Positions 21,886 to 32,715 of a DNA stretch of 64,000 bases are shown piece after piece. The position numbers and the translations under genes were made by a program. Source of the DNA: Dendrocalamus latiflorus (taxonomy: Eukaryota > Streptophyta > Magnoliopsida > Poales > Poaceae); assembly GCA_017311315.1 (NCBI GenBank), contig CM029644.1, positions 32,569,606 to 32,633,605 on the forward strand, written 5' to 3'. The first letter of the stretch is position 1. Every line of letters starts with the position of its first letter. The notes under the pieces were generated by a model. The model worked only from the letters and a program-made list of their open reading frames with translations, was not told where the DNA came from and ran no database searches.

Positions 21886-22500
21886 TTTTGGCGCTATTTA
21901 TTATGTATTTACAAAAATAATTATATAGCTTGAGAATAATAAAAATAACATTTCTATTGTTCGGTTACCGGGCAGCTGCATCCTATAGCAGACACATAGA
22001 CTATCGAAACCCAGTCACCATGTGGCAGGCGCCTACCGTCCAGCCACTATGCGGCAGATGGCTTGCCGCCCCTCTACCATATGGCAATTAGTATTTTATA
22101 TGTCATATTTGTTTGAATTTTTAAATATAGCAAATGAACTTAAAAAATTGTGAAATTTTATGTACATCCTACCAACATAACGTACTTCATTTTACAATTT
22201 TTTTGATAATTTTATCCACTCTGAATGTTGCTCAAAAAATCATATGATTATGATATTTATAGGAGTTGTTGCATATAGCAAACAGACTCGAAAAATTACA
22301 AAATTTTATATGCAGCCTCCCGACACAATCGACCTAATTGTATAATTTTTTAAGAATTTTATATACTCTGAATTTACCATGTTAATTTAATCATAATTAG
22401 CGATATACGATGCTCATTTCATGATTAAAGTAACATGGATTAATATGGTAAATTCAGACCATTTAAAATTTCTAAAAAAATACACGATTAGATCGACTAT
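21886..22500. repeat. Foldback-type AT-rich repeat arm
   Basis: Holds TTTGAATTTTTAAATATAGC, TTGCATATAGCAAACAGAC and TTAATCATAATTAGCGATA, shared with copies near 45.8-46.1 and 59.3-59.6 kb. It begins with a run similar to the ends of those copies (TATTTACAAAAATAATTATA). Confidence 0.6.
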
Positions 22501-22506
22501 ATCAAA

Positions 22507-23930
22507 GGGCCGACCATGGTTGAAGTGCCGGTCGTGGTCGAATGAGGGCCATGGTCAAAGGAGGGACGTGGTCGAAGTGCCAGCCGCGGTCAAACGAGGG
22601 CCGTGGTCGAAGCATGGTTGAAGGGCCAGCCTTGGTCGAAGGGCCGGTCGTGGTCGAATGGCCGTGAAAGAGGGCTGTGGTTGGAGGGACGACCGTGGTC
22701 AAAGGGCCAGAGTGCTGATCGTGGTCGAAGGGCAGGCTGTGGTCAAAGTGCCGGCCATAGTCAAAGGAGGGCCATGGTTGAAGCGTGGTCGAAGGAGGGT
22801 CGTGGTTGAAGCGAGGTCAAAGGAGGGCCATGGTCGAAGGAGGACATTGGTGAAAGAAGGTCCGTAGTCGAAGGGTCGACCGTGGTTGAAGGAGGTCCGT
22901 GGTCGAAGGAGGTTCGTGCTCAAAGCCCCAGCCGTGGTCAAAGGGCAAGGCCGTCGTTGAAGCGTGGTCGAAGGGCAGGGTGTGGTCAAAGGGCATGGCG
23001 TGGTCGAAGGAGAGCCATGGTCAAAGTGCCAGCCGTGGTCGAAGAAGGGCCATGGTCAAGGGCCGGCCATGGTCGAAGCGTGGTCGAAGGGCCGGCCGTG
23101 GTCGAAGCATGGCCGAGGAAGGACCATGGTTGAAGGAGGGCCGTGGTTGAAGGAGGGCTGTGGTCGAAGGGCCGGTCGTAGTCCAAGGGCCAGAGTGTCG
23201 GTCGTAGTCCAAGTGCCGATCGTGGTTGAATTATGCCCGAAGGGCAGGCCGTGGTCAAAGTACCAGCCGTAGTCGAAGGAGGGCCATCGTCGAAGGAGTG
23301 CCATGGTCGAAGTGCCGGCTGTGATCGAATGGTCGGCCGTGGTTGAAGACGGGCATTGGTGGAAGGAGGTCCATGGTCAAAGGGCTGGCCATGGTCAAAG
23401 GAGGTCCGTTGTCAAACGTGGGCCGTGGTCGAAGGGCCGGCTGTGGTTGAAAACGGTCGAAGGGCAGGGGTGGTTGAAGAAGAGGTGTGGTCAAAGGGCG
23501 GGGTGTGGTCGAAGGAGGGCCGTGGTTGAAGTATCGGCTGTGGTCAAAGGAGGGCGTGGTCGAAGGGCAGGGCATGGTCAAAGGAGGGCCGTGGTCAAGG
23601 GCCGGCGGTGGTCGAAGCGTGGTCGAGGGGTTGGCCATGGTAGAAACGTGGTCGAAGGGCCGACCTTAGTTGTGGGAGGGCTGTGGTCGAGGGGCGGCCA
23701 TGGTCGAAGCGTGGTCGAAGGGCCGTCCTTGGTTGAGGAAGGGTCATGGTCGAAGGGCTGGTCATGGTCAAAGGAGGGCCGTGGTCCAAGCGTGGTCGAA
23801 GGGCCAGCCGTGTCAAAGGGATAGCTATGGTCGAAGCATGGTCGAAGGGCCAGTCGTGGTCGAAGGGCTAGAGTGCGGACCGTGGTCCAAGTGCCAGCAA
23901 TGGTCGAAGGAGGGCTGTGGTCAAAAGGAA
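22507..23930. repeat. 1.4-kb GTGGTCGAAG minisatellite
   Basis: About 80 degenerate head-to-tail units of roughly 11-18 bases built on GGCC-x-x-CCGTGGTCGAAG, for example GAAGGAGGGCCGTGGTC and GAAGGGCCGGCCGTGGTC. It produces long repetitive frames on both strands (PWSKG and ALRPR motifs), which are artefacts of a repeat with few stops. It lies between the foldback arm and a G/A-rich tail (23930-24420) within the interruption of the HMA cluster. Confidence 0.92.
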
Positions 23931-24440
23931 GGGTAAGGAGCTCGACGGGCAAAGGTGGAGCAAGCGATGCCGGTGGAGAGCGGGAGGGGTAGATCTAGGG
24001 GAGGGACTGAGATGGTGGTCAGTGCGAGGGAATCGGACACGCGGATGGAGGGTCAGATCTATTCGACCGGAAGGCACGCGGAGGAGGAAAGGGGAGGAGG
24101 TTGACCGACAGAGGCAAAGTAAGGTCTTCTCGAGAACCTCCAACGGAAACTGGAAGGCACGCAGAGGAGGAAGGGGGAGGAGGTTGGCTGGTAGATGTAG
24201 CACACGGAGGAGGAAGGGGGAGCAGCTCGACCGGTGGAGGCGGAGCAACTGACGCCGGTGGCGAGCGGGAGGAGTAGATCTAGGGGAGGGAGTAAGACGA
24301 CGGGCGCTGCAGAGAAGTAGTTGCGATGTGCCACCAGGAAAGCGACACACCACGAGAAAAGCACTGGAAGATTCACGAGAACATATGGAGCTGGGCGCTG
24401 AGGTGACAGATCTTGCCGGTGGGGCGATCAGACAACAGAG
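23931..24440. repeat. G/A-rich tail with internal duplication
   Basis: GATCTAGGGGAGGGA occurs at about 23992 and again at about 24275. GAGGAAGGGGGAGGAGGTTG-like words recur three times, indicating local duplication. No gene seen. Confidence 0.55.
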
Positions 24441-24458
24441 GGTTTTTGGAAAAAATAA

Positions 24459-24583
24459 GAACCTATACGTAAAAAATAAGGACCCATATATAGAAACTAA
24501 GGACTTATATGTAATTATAAGAACCTATACGTAAAAATAAGGACCCCTATATAGAAACTAAGGACTTATATGTAATTAAAAAT
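24459..24583. repeat. 62-bp tandem duplication
   Basis: Two consecutive copies of a unit containing AACCTATACGTAAAAA, AAGGACCC, ATATAGAAACTAAGGACT and TATATGTAATTA, offset by 62 bases. Similar ACCTATACGTAA words recur at 46.9-47.1 kb, suggesting a shared transposon family. Confidence 0.8.
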
Positions 24584-24821
24584 AGGAGGGCCTTTTTTAT
24601 TTCTGATAAGATGACACGTTAGGGGCCAAGAATCCTTTAGATTTAATATAGGGAGTATTAAGCTTATGTGTTTAAGCATCTCAAGTTGGAGACGACCCAT
24701 CTATTATCATCTACTGATCTATCATCGTGGAGAAGGTTCCTGTCTGGAATATCTACATTTTTAAATGGTAGTAGGTTTCGTTGTAAACAAAAGGTCGGCA
24801 CTTTGTTTCTCTAACGTCTGA

Positions 24822-25035
24822 GGACTCGATTCATATTGATTTTTATCTTTAGTTTATAAATAATAATAATTTATAGAAAAACTCGTGAAGAAGAAGATGT
24901 TCAGATATGATATAAATAAAGTTATTATAATTTATACATTAATCGATTTAGTAGACTTTATCTGAAAAAGAATAATTTGTTTGAAAGCTAAATACTATAG
25001 AAAAGAGGTTTTTAGAAGTTAAAATGAATAGGCCT
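24822..25035. mobile_element. 214-bp MITE in the HMA gene 3 upstream region
   Basis: Begins GGACTCGATTCATATT and ends TTAAAATGAATAGGCCT, flanked by TGA on each side (24819-24821 and 25036-25038). The sister copy upstream of gene 2 (near 13930) reads straight through as CGTCTGAATAGTGC, an empty site that proves insertion after the duplication. Confidence 0.8.
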
Positions 25036-25265
25036 TGAATAGTGCTATACAGTGCTACTTGTTTTTTTTTTAATAGCGCAAAGCTTCTGAACATGTCTTC
25101 GCGCGTGACATTAGCTGTTGATCACATTGGATTAGGACGATTCTGAGCTAGTTAGCTAGCACGTCGTAAAAAGTGGCCAGAGATTTGTGTTTGCACTGCA
25201 TTTTTTTATTGTTCGCGATATTCTATGATATGGCTACTGCCTTGTTGAGAGGATCGTCAGAGCGC

Positions 25266-25273
25266 TATATATA
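25266..25273 (+). promoter_or_regulatory. TATA box of HMA gene 3
   Basis: TATATATA in the context GAGCGCTATATATACTTG, about 75 bases before the ATG. It is conserved in position with gene 2 (GAGCGCTATACATACTTG at about 14150). Confidence 0.65.
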
Positions 25274-25345
25274 CTTGTCTCCTTGTCGCAGTATCCACTG
25301 TGCAAACTTGCTGAAGTATTAGCGGTCTATCTCTCTCTCTCTCCC

Positions 25346-26462
25346 ATGGCAGATAAGGTGAGTATTTCGGTATTAGCTTTCTTAATTTCTTATTGATATG
25401 CAATGACTGCGAAATACACAGAGCAGAGAAAAAAATTGTTGGAAAGGCAGGATCTTCAGTCAATTGTTTTGCATGGAACAAAATCCTTATAGATTTCCTA
25501 CAGTAAGTAATACGTAGATACGAGTGTTCAAGTCGTAAGTACATCTGCTGTTTCATGTACCAGGATTCTGTTCTGATCATTGAGGTCGACCTCGCCTGCG
25601 ACACATGCTGCACCAAGATTCAAAAAGTCCTCTGCAAAATCCAAGGTAAAGTCGCTAGCGAGCTAGTATCGTCAAAGAGTACGTGGCATGCTGGCCCATC
25701 TTGCACAGTACCTGTACTGCAATCTTTACTGTGCGTATGCTCCATTTCCGTTGAACATGAATTAAAGATTCCATGTAGTGTTATAAAGCGATTCCACTGC
25801 CACATTGATGTTGATCAGTGAAAGAGAGCATCAAGAGCATCTCTTACGACACCAAGAAAAACGAGGTCACCATCTCTGGCGCGTTCGACCCTCATCAGCT
25901 GTACCACAAGCTGAGATGCAAGGCGGGCTGCGTGATCAAGGGCCACAAGATCCCCGACAAAAAGAAGGAAGAGGAGGAGAAGAAGAAAAAGGAAGAGGAG
26001 GAGAAGAAGAAGAAGGAAGCGGAGGAGAAGAAGAAGAAGGAAGCGGAGGAGAAGAAGAAGAAGGAAGAGGAGGAAAAGAAAAAGATGGCGACCGCGTCGG
26101 CGAATACGACAGTGAACCTGCAGTTCACGCAGGTGTGCTTCATCTGCTACCCGTGGCCGTGCAGCGATCCCATCGGCCACTGCCAGCAGAGGCACTGCGA
26201 AGGAGGGAAGGTGCCGGGGGGCAATCACCACCAGCGCCCACCGACGTGCGGCGTCCCTCCGACATGCAACCCCTGCGCAGGGCCGCCATGCTGCGGGGGT
26301 TGCGGCTCCTGCGGAGGCGGCGGTGGGTGGTGGCCGGCGAAGCCGCTGCCGTCGATCTGCTGCCCCGGGCCGTCGTGCAGAGGCTGCAACGGCTGCCGGG
26401 TGGTGCACGAGCAGAAGTATGAGTACCACGAGTACCCACCAAGTGCGTGTATCGTCATGTGA
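25346..26462 (+). CDS. HMA-domain protein with K/E linker, Cys-rich tail and CaaX-type end (Pi21/HIPP-like), gene 3
   Basis: Predicted 245 residues in three exons: 25346-25357 (MADK, GTGAGT), 25564-25645 (CAAG|GTAAAG, phase 1) and 25819-26462. The HMA domain covers about residues 5-75, with intact metal ligands C16-D-T-C19 plus C20, then KIQKVLCKIQ, SISYDTKKNEVTISGAFDP and LRCKAGCVIK. A 45-residue Lys/Glu linker follows (about 78-122, repeated KKKEEEE/KKKEAEE heptads, probably a single charged helix). The tail holds CFICYPWPC, HCQQRHCEGG, PPCCGGCGSCGGGGG, CCPGPSCRGCNGCRVVH and ends CIVM, a CaaX-type prenylation signal. Likely a metal-binding, membrane-associated HIPP/Pi21-type protein; role in stress or immunity is by analogy. 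The ATG is fixed by identity with the paralogues. It is the intact sister of the truncated gene at 14.2 kb. Confidence 0.85.
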
Positions 26463-27754
26463 TCTTACAAGAGCGGCTCCTAGTTCACCGTGGGTCCATA
26501 CGGCAGAATTGTTGCATATGTGGGTTTTTTTATGGGTATTGATCGTCCGGATATTTTCTTTCTAACTATCATCCAGATTTGCTTTTTTTATTCGGCATCG
26601 TCACCGCTCCTACGTACTTGTTGCGTTCAGGCGGTGTGTTTTCACTGTTCTGCGTCACAGTGAAAATAAGGCTTGAGTACATGCATGTAATGCTCCAGTT
26701 CCAAAGTTAATAAGAGATTTTCCTTTCAAAAAAGATATATAAAGAGCTTGAATGATTGCGATTGGATGTTTCGATGCTCACCGCGTCGATGATATATACT
26801 AGGCTAGGAGAAAGCCGGTGAAATCTGCGGCGGTGCAGCACGCGGACGCAGCGTCCCAGTCCGCCCGACTGACACCCGAAGAGCAATCCATCGACGCCGT
26901 CAGATTAGCCTGACACTGCCCTGACTGACCGTGAAACGCTTTTGGGCTGGGATCCAGTTCGTCGTGATCCATCACCAAGCTTCTCGTGATAAGGCTGACC
27001 GGCTAGCGACATGGTAAAATCACAGGACTTCGTCTGTGCTTTCCCATCAAGTGGATTGAAAAAGGACAGCCACGGTAGCAAACAAACCAGCTCATGAGAA
27101 GATGCTCAACGACTGTTCTTCTTGGATCAGAGCTGCCCATGCATCGTGGTGGTTGGTGGTGACTGGGTGGCGCTGATCCAATTGCGTGACTCAAAAAGAT
27201 TAATTAGTGTTTAGTAGTACAATATGCGAGCTTTCTAGGGGGCATCTATCGCTGACCATTGCTCACATGCATGCATGCAGCCTGATCTATTCGACATGAG
27301 GTCGATCGATGGTCAGCTGCAGCTCACGGGTAGCCACGCCTCCCGTTGAAGCTGTACGTCACTTGGGCTCAAACAAAAGTTGAACTAATTGATCAATTAT
27401 TGAGTTAAGATATTGGTAGGCAGCTATCTGCTGTCAATCTGCTTTAATTTGGAGGATTGCAGCTTGCTTAATTGGTTTATTATTAGGCAGGTGTAGACCT
27501 TTCTGACCATTTGGTCACATTTACAATCCTGACTGTTCACGCTCGCAAATTGCGACGCAGATCTATAACATGATGCCATCAATCAAAGATCCATGCACCG
27601 ACCACCTAGTGTGACAAGAACTGACTACGATTTGTCTGTACCAACCAAACTCTACAAAATGCCACCACAAAAAAGATTCTTTAGAACGTTCATGTCACGG
27701 CATTTTACGCTAATACTGAGCTACTAATTCACCTGTGTAACGCTTCAGAGCAGT
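26463..27754. other. Spacer between HMA genes 3 and 4
   Basis: Holds the gene 3 3' UTR; GTTAATAAGAG at about 26706 could serve as a polyadenylation signal. The rest shows no coding frame or clear repeat. A TGCATGCATGCA run lies near 27268. Confidence 0.4.
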
Positions 27755-28028
27755 TTCGGTGGTTTTCAATAGCAGCGGTTTCTCAACCTACCACCATGTT
27801 TTTTTAGACTTATGTCATTGGACAGACCATATGTTCTGGACTTCGAAGACTCTTACTCTAATCATGGGGCACAGAAGGTTGTTGTTTGAATCACATAGTA
27901 CTTAAATAAGAGATTAGGTTTTGAGCACATCAAGATGGAGATACTAACTTACCGACTATGCATTATTTTGTATAGGACGATCGTAACTTGGGATACTCGA
28001 TTAGCACGATTACAGCGACTGAAAGCCC

Positions 28029-28036
28029 TATATACA
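28029..28036 (+). promoter_or_regulatory. TATA box of HMA gene 4
   Basis: TATATACA in the context AGCCCTATATACATCTCTTC, about 75 bases before the ATG. Preserved in the orphan promoter copy at 15356. Confidence 0.6.
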
Positions 28037-28103
28037 TCTCTTCTTTTCGGAGCATCTGTGTAAACCTGCTGAAGTGTATTAGTTCCCAATTATTCTCTCT
28101 ACC

Positions 28104-29089
28104 ATGGCAGAGAAGGTGAATACTTATCCTACTTGGCTATCCATGGTTTTTACCGCTGGTATAGATTTGACGAATTGTTTCCTACGAAACAAGTAGTGTA
28201 TGCATTACAGATTATAACTCACAAAGCTTTTGGTTTCTACTACTTTTACCAGGTGTCCTCTTTGATCATTGCAGTGAACCTCGAGTGCGGAAAGTGCTAC
28301 AAAAAGATTCACAAAGTTCTCTGCAAACTCAAAGGTACGTTCGAGCACTTGGTTACGTAAAATCCTGCAAGAAAGTTAGTTTAAGGCCATGGTTACGTAA
28401 ATCCTCATCTTTATTTCACTTTTTTTTCTTTTTTAAATTTCCATTCAACCTCAGAGAAGGAGAACATCAAGAACATCAATGTCGACACCAAGAAGAACAC
28501 GGTCACCATCTCCGGCCCATTCGACCCGGAGAAGCTCTCACGGAAGTTAAGGTGCAGGGCCGGCGAGGCGATCAAGGACATCAAGGATCCAGAAGAGAAG
28601 AAGCCTGAGGGAAAGAAGGACGAGAAGAAGTCCGATGACAAGAAACCGGAAGACAAGAAGAGTGAGGACAAGGCAAAGCCCAAGGACGAACAAGATGCTA
28701 CGGCATCGTCTACGGTGAACCTGCAGCTCACGCACATGTGCAACATCTGCTACCCGTGGCCGTGCAGAGACACGACCCACTGGGGCGTCCACCCCCAGCA
28801 CCCGCAATGGCCATGCGAAGGGATGCCGCCGTTGCCTGCATTCCCAGGCCATCACCAGCACCCACCATGGGCGCCGGCCACTCCGAAGTGGACATGTGGA
28901 GGGCCATCATACTGCGGAGGGTGCGGCTCGTGCCGTGGCGGCGGCATGCACGGGTGGCCGGCGATGCCGCCGCCGATGTGCTGCCCTGGGCCGTCCTCGT
29001 GCAGAGGGTGCAAGGGTTGCCGCATCGTTCAGCAGGAGAAGTTTGTCTACGAAGAGTACCCGCCGCCGAGTGCGTGTGCCGTCATGTGA
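28104..29089 (+). CDS. HMA-domain protein with Cys-rich tail and CaaX-type end (Pi21/HIPP-like), gene 4
   Basis: Predicted 242 residues in three exons: 28104-28115 (MAEK, GTGAAT), 28253-28334 (AAAG|GTACG, phase 1) and 28455-29089. The HMA domain covers about residues 5-75 with ligands C16-G-K-C19, then KIHKVLCKLK, INVDTKKNTVTISGPFDP and LRCRAGEAIKDI; the second Cys of the gene 3 AGC motif is Glu here. A charged Lys/Asp/Glu/Pro linker follows (EEKKPEGKKDEKK, DDKKPEDKKSEDK). The tail has HMCNICYPWPC, His/Pro-rich repeats (HPQHPQWPCEG, HHQHPPW), YCGGCGSCRGGG, CCPGPSSCRGCKGCRIV and ends CAVM. Probably metal-binding and prenylated; function otherwise inferred. The gene has diverged from gene 3 in promoter, linker and tail, so it is an older duplicate. 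Confidence 0.85.
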
Positions 29090-30740
29090 TTTTAACTGCA
29101 GATGCTGTTGCAGATCTCTGCAATTTTTCCCCCGGTAACAATAGGTGTTTGATTTGCCATCCTTTCTGTTTTGTGCGCCTGCTGTGTTTGAGTCAAATTG
29201 TTTGATTTGCCATCATCAAATGTACTCCATATCGTCAAGAGTTGTTTTTGTAACTCAACACTGTATTGCAGTGACAGCGTGCATGCATGTTGCTGGTAAC
29301 AGAACACGATAGCGGCCCCAGGCTAAAATGGGTTTAGGTCATTAGGTGTACCTGAAATGAATGCATGTATGTGAATCGTGCAACTAAGCTAATCGTGGAC
29401 AGGTCGGCCTGAATAATATTAGCTAGGGAAGGGCTCTTCTTCTATCTGGGCCATGCCAGAAGACCAAATAAGCTAGTCATGGAGAAGAAACGAAAAATGC
29501 AACGAATTGATGTGTAAGTCCATGCCAGATGCACGCTCATACTCGTCAGGAGGAGGCACTGATCGAGTTAGACCTGCCGGCTCGTTGCTTGAAGCAGCAG
29601 GAATGCATTTGCAGATGCCATTCTGGTACTGGTAGAGACGTCCGCTCTGCGGAGCCTCCTCGGAATCCGCCATGCCCGTGCTCCCACGCGCGGCCGGCCT
29701 GGTGAGGAGGAGCGCGCCGCCTGGACGGAGCCGGCCGAGAGCGTCGCGGAGGTCAGGTTAGTTAAGTTGGGTGATCGATCGATGGGCATTTTCTCTTGTC
29801 GAGCCAAGGGGACGAGCTGTGGGCCCGAGTCGTCAGTGGGCGTGCTTGCGGGGGTCCGCACGGGTTGACTGGTTCATGGCAACACGTGTCGTCCGATGGT
29901 TGGCTGGCCGTGGTATTTTGGATGTACGTAGCGGACATCAACCGTGGTTACGTCCCAAGTGTGAATTCTTCCTCGGACTTGCTAGGCCCACAGGGAAGCC
30001 CAAGACAGTAAGAAGGCCCATAAGAAAGACCATTCTAGGCCTAGTAGAGCCACCTAAACAGCAGGCGATTTTGTTTTTCGGGAGCGTGCGATCGCGTCCC
30101 GGCATCGCGCGAGACCACCGCGACGGCGCCGCCCCCCACTCCCGACACTGGGGACGACATCGGTGGCTCGTAGGGTATTGCGGCCCCCGGCGAGCTGACA
30201 TTTTTCTCGCAGACCCTCGCCGCCGGCCAACGCACGCTGACGCAATCTACGCCCATGACTGCTGCTGCTCCGCCCGCAACCCCAAGGATGAGCGTGCATC
30301 CCTACCCTCTCCTCCTCTCTCGCTTCCTCGCCAATCAGAAGCACTAGCATCACCTCCTCTAGTACTCTTTTGCAACTGACGTTTCAGTTTAGATTTCTCC
30401 CAATTTTTGGTTAGATTGATCTTTCTGGCGTATTTCATTAGTCAAATTTGCTGTCCGCGTACACGGGATGCGTTTATACATCGTCCAGATAGTCTATCTC
30501 CTCTGCAATTTTAGGCCCCGTTTAAAACGTTTGTTGATACGTTTTATCTAGGGCTATTGGTTAAAATGAACATTGTAGTGGATTTGAATTTTTTTACTGA
30601 GTCATTTTAATTAGAGAAAAATAAAGAAAAATGAGGGAGAAAACCGTTATACCCTACGGACAATACAAAGAAAAAACATGTTAAAAACCAACACTTTCAA
30701 AAACGTCCAGTTTGTGGAAGGTAGAAGACAAAATATTATA
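29090..30740. other. 3' flank of HMA gene 4 and intergenic DNA
   Basis: Open frames at 29473-29673 and 29568-29861 (minus) and 29771-30379 (plus) overlap each other, show no recognised domain and lack convincing splice or start context. I do not call genes here. Confidence 0.4.
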
Positions 30741-30749
30741 GCATCTACA

Positions 30750-30928
30750 GTGGAGACTACCACAAGGTGGTGGTTTCGTGAGAGAGAATGTCGCCACATC
30801 AGCTCAAATCATCACACAAAAAATTTTCCTCCAACGTAGAGGCTACCACAAAGTGATGGTCTCGTGAGAGAGAATGCCGCCATATCAACTCAAACCACCA
30901 CATAAAATTTTTCCCTGCCACAGTGTAT
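30750..30928. repeat. Two-copy tandem repeat, about 87 bp
   Basis: GACTACCACAAGGTGGTGG followed by TCGTGAGAGAGAATG and CACATCAGCTCAAA is repeated once as GGCTACCACAAAGTGATGG, TCGTGAGAGAGAATG and CATATCAACTCAAA. Confidence 0.75.
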
Positions 30929-30989
30929 GGTGACATGAAGTAGTAACTTCAATTATGTAGATCAGTTTTCTATCTTTTTTTACTCGGTT

Positions 30990-32480
30990 GGTCCCCACTC
31001 AACCACTCCCCACCACACTCCTCTCCCTCTTCCTGCATCCATATTCCCTCTCTCCTCCCGTCGACAATCGCCGCAGCTCTATTGGCTGCCTTTGTCGTTG
31101 CTTCTCAACCAGATCCGGTCATTCTCTGCACATGGTTATCACTGTTGCCATCGAGCGACCTCACTGTCGCCTCTAGACGAAACTGGTTGCTGCCACCATT
31201 CTCAAGCCTTGGCGTTGGCACCCTTGCGCCCAACATCTTCTTGCCTGGCACCGCCCTCGCCACTGCCAGGCTCTGGCCGGATCCACTCAATGGTATCCAG
31301 ATCAAGTCACTGCCACTACCCTCGCTTGACATCACAATCGAGATCCAGCCACCGGTGTCCATATCTGATCATCATCGACGTCATCTTCCCGATCGCTGAC
31401 GGTGTCATCGTCCCGTTCGTCTTCTCGGTTACACTTATGCGGCCACCACACGCAATTTGGGCAAAGTAATGAGATGTGCCCCCCCCCCGGGTCTATGGAC
31501 CATCTTCTCTCTTCCCAAACCACTGTAGTTTCTGTAGACTTCTCTGACACACTGCAAACCGCCATATTTTCTTTTTCTTCCCTCTACTGTGGCTTGGCTC
31601 TAACGTGGATTTGCAAGACCACCAACCACGGTGGAGCGTTGTGGATGTCCTTATTGAGCTGGCCTCGAGTTCCTTGTTCGAGATTCTCCTTCAAGTATGG
31701 GAGCTGGCCTCGAGTTCCTTGTACGGGAGCTGGGACCTTTATTCGACTTCCAAATTACGTAAAGGCGAAACTTCTGGGCTGCCTTCAGATTTGATAAGCC
31801 CGCCAGGGAGCCCATAACTTGCAAGCCCGGAAGCTAGTGACACGATGCAGCCGAGCGTTCTGCTAGACAAAATGCTCAGTGACAATTACTTGTTGAGCTT
31901 ACTTTGGTACTCGCATAAGTGCCCGTGCATGTGGTGAAGCATTGAAGACTTGGCGGCATATGCATGCAGCGGTGGAACCTAGGGTTTCGCAACGTCCTGA
32001 GCTACAAAGGACCGGAGGACCTGAGCTAGGAGAAAAGATTAAACTCTAAACTTGGACTGATAAATATCTCTCTCACTGAAACCTACGCTGCCATGCATGA
32101 AACTTGCGTCGGTTTGCTGCAACGCAAAAACAGGCGCAAGACCTAAAGGAAGCAGGTCCTTGGCGATGAACCTACGCAAGTGACCCAGACGTACCTACGT
32201 ACAGGACAAACATGGAAACCGTACAATGCAAGGCACCTCGCGAAGACGCCAAGGACACCCAAAAAACTCCAACTCAAGGACGTATGGGCATCATCAGCTA
32301 GAAAACTCGCGCTGACGAGAAAACTGACCAAAACATCCCGTGAATCCGAAGGAAACCACGCACGGACACCACAGACGACGACACGGTCTCCCGTGCGCAC
32401 ACATTTCATATCTCATCTCGTTTTTTTATCTTGGAAACTTGCAGTGAGCCATAGCAAGTAGTAAACAAACATGCAGCACC
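30990..32480. other. Intergenic, C-rich then unique
   Basis: A C/T-rich stretch (30990-31480) gives overlapping frames in both directions without recognisable domains; it may be captured gene or promoter DNA. GGCCTCGAGTTCCTTGT is repeated at about 31661 and 31706. No gene called. Confidence 0.4.
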
Positions 32481-32489
32481 AGTAGAGGT

Positions 32490-32715
32490 TACTTGTGGTA
32501 CTTCAACTGGATTTTAGTTTAAATTTATATCTGTACCTTTTGATTAAATTGTAGTATAACAAATGTTAGCTTTTTTAAGAAAAAAATTAAAAAAAACGCT
32601 ACACAATACAAAAGAATAAGAAGAAAAAACTAAAATAAAGTAAAATTAAAAATTGATGAGTTTTAAATAACTTCTAACTTAAATAAATTAAAAGAAAGAA
32701 AAAGGCAGAAGACGA
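32490..32715 (-). repeat. Dispersed AT-rich repeat, inverted copy
   Basis: Contains ACAATACAAAAGAATAAGAA, AAAATTAAAAATTGATGAG and surrounding words seen in the copies at 19.4, 21.1 and 54.6 kb. Confidence 0.55.

Noticed and set aside
22507..23930. CRISPR-like array
   Set aside because: The repeats are degenerate, contiguous and lack unique spacers, and the DNA is plant nuclear.
22421..23952. Long frames on both strands through the GTGGTCGAAG region
   Set aside because: They arise from a tandem repeat with few stop codons; residues are simple PWSKG or ALRPR repeats without start context or splice sites.
25805..26442. Alternative frames over HMA gene 3, including a minus-strand 204-residue frame
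   Set aside because: The conserved HMA and CaaX protein is read in another frame, and the alternatives have no conserved counterpart in genes 1 and 4.
29771..30379. 202-residue plus-strand frame downstream of HMA gene 4
   Set aside because: No recognised domain, low-complexity GC-rich composition and overlapping minus-strand frames of equal length.
30990..31800. C-rich frames suggesting a Pro/Ser-rich protein
   Set aside because: Several overlapping frames exist on both strands with no start context, domain or splice support.
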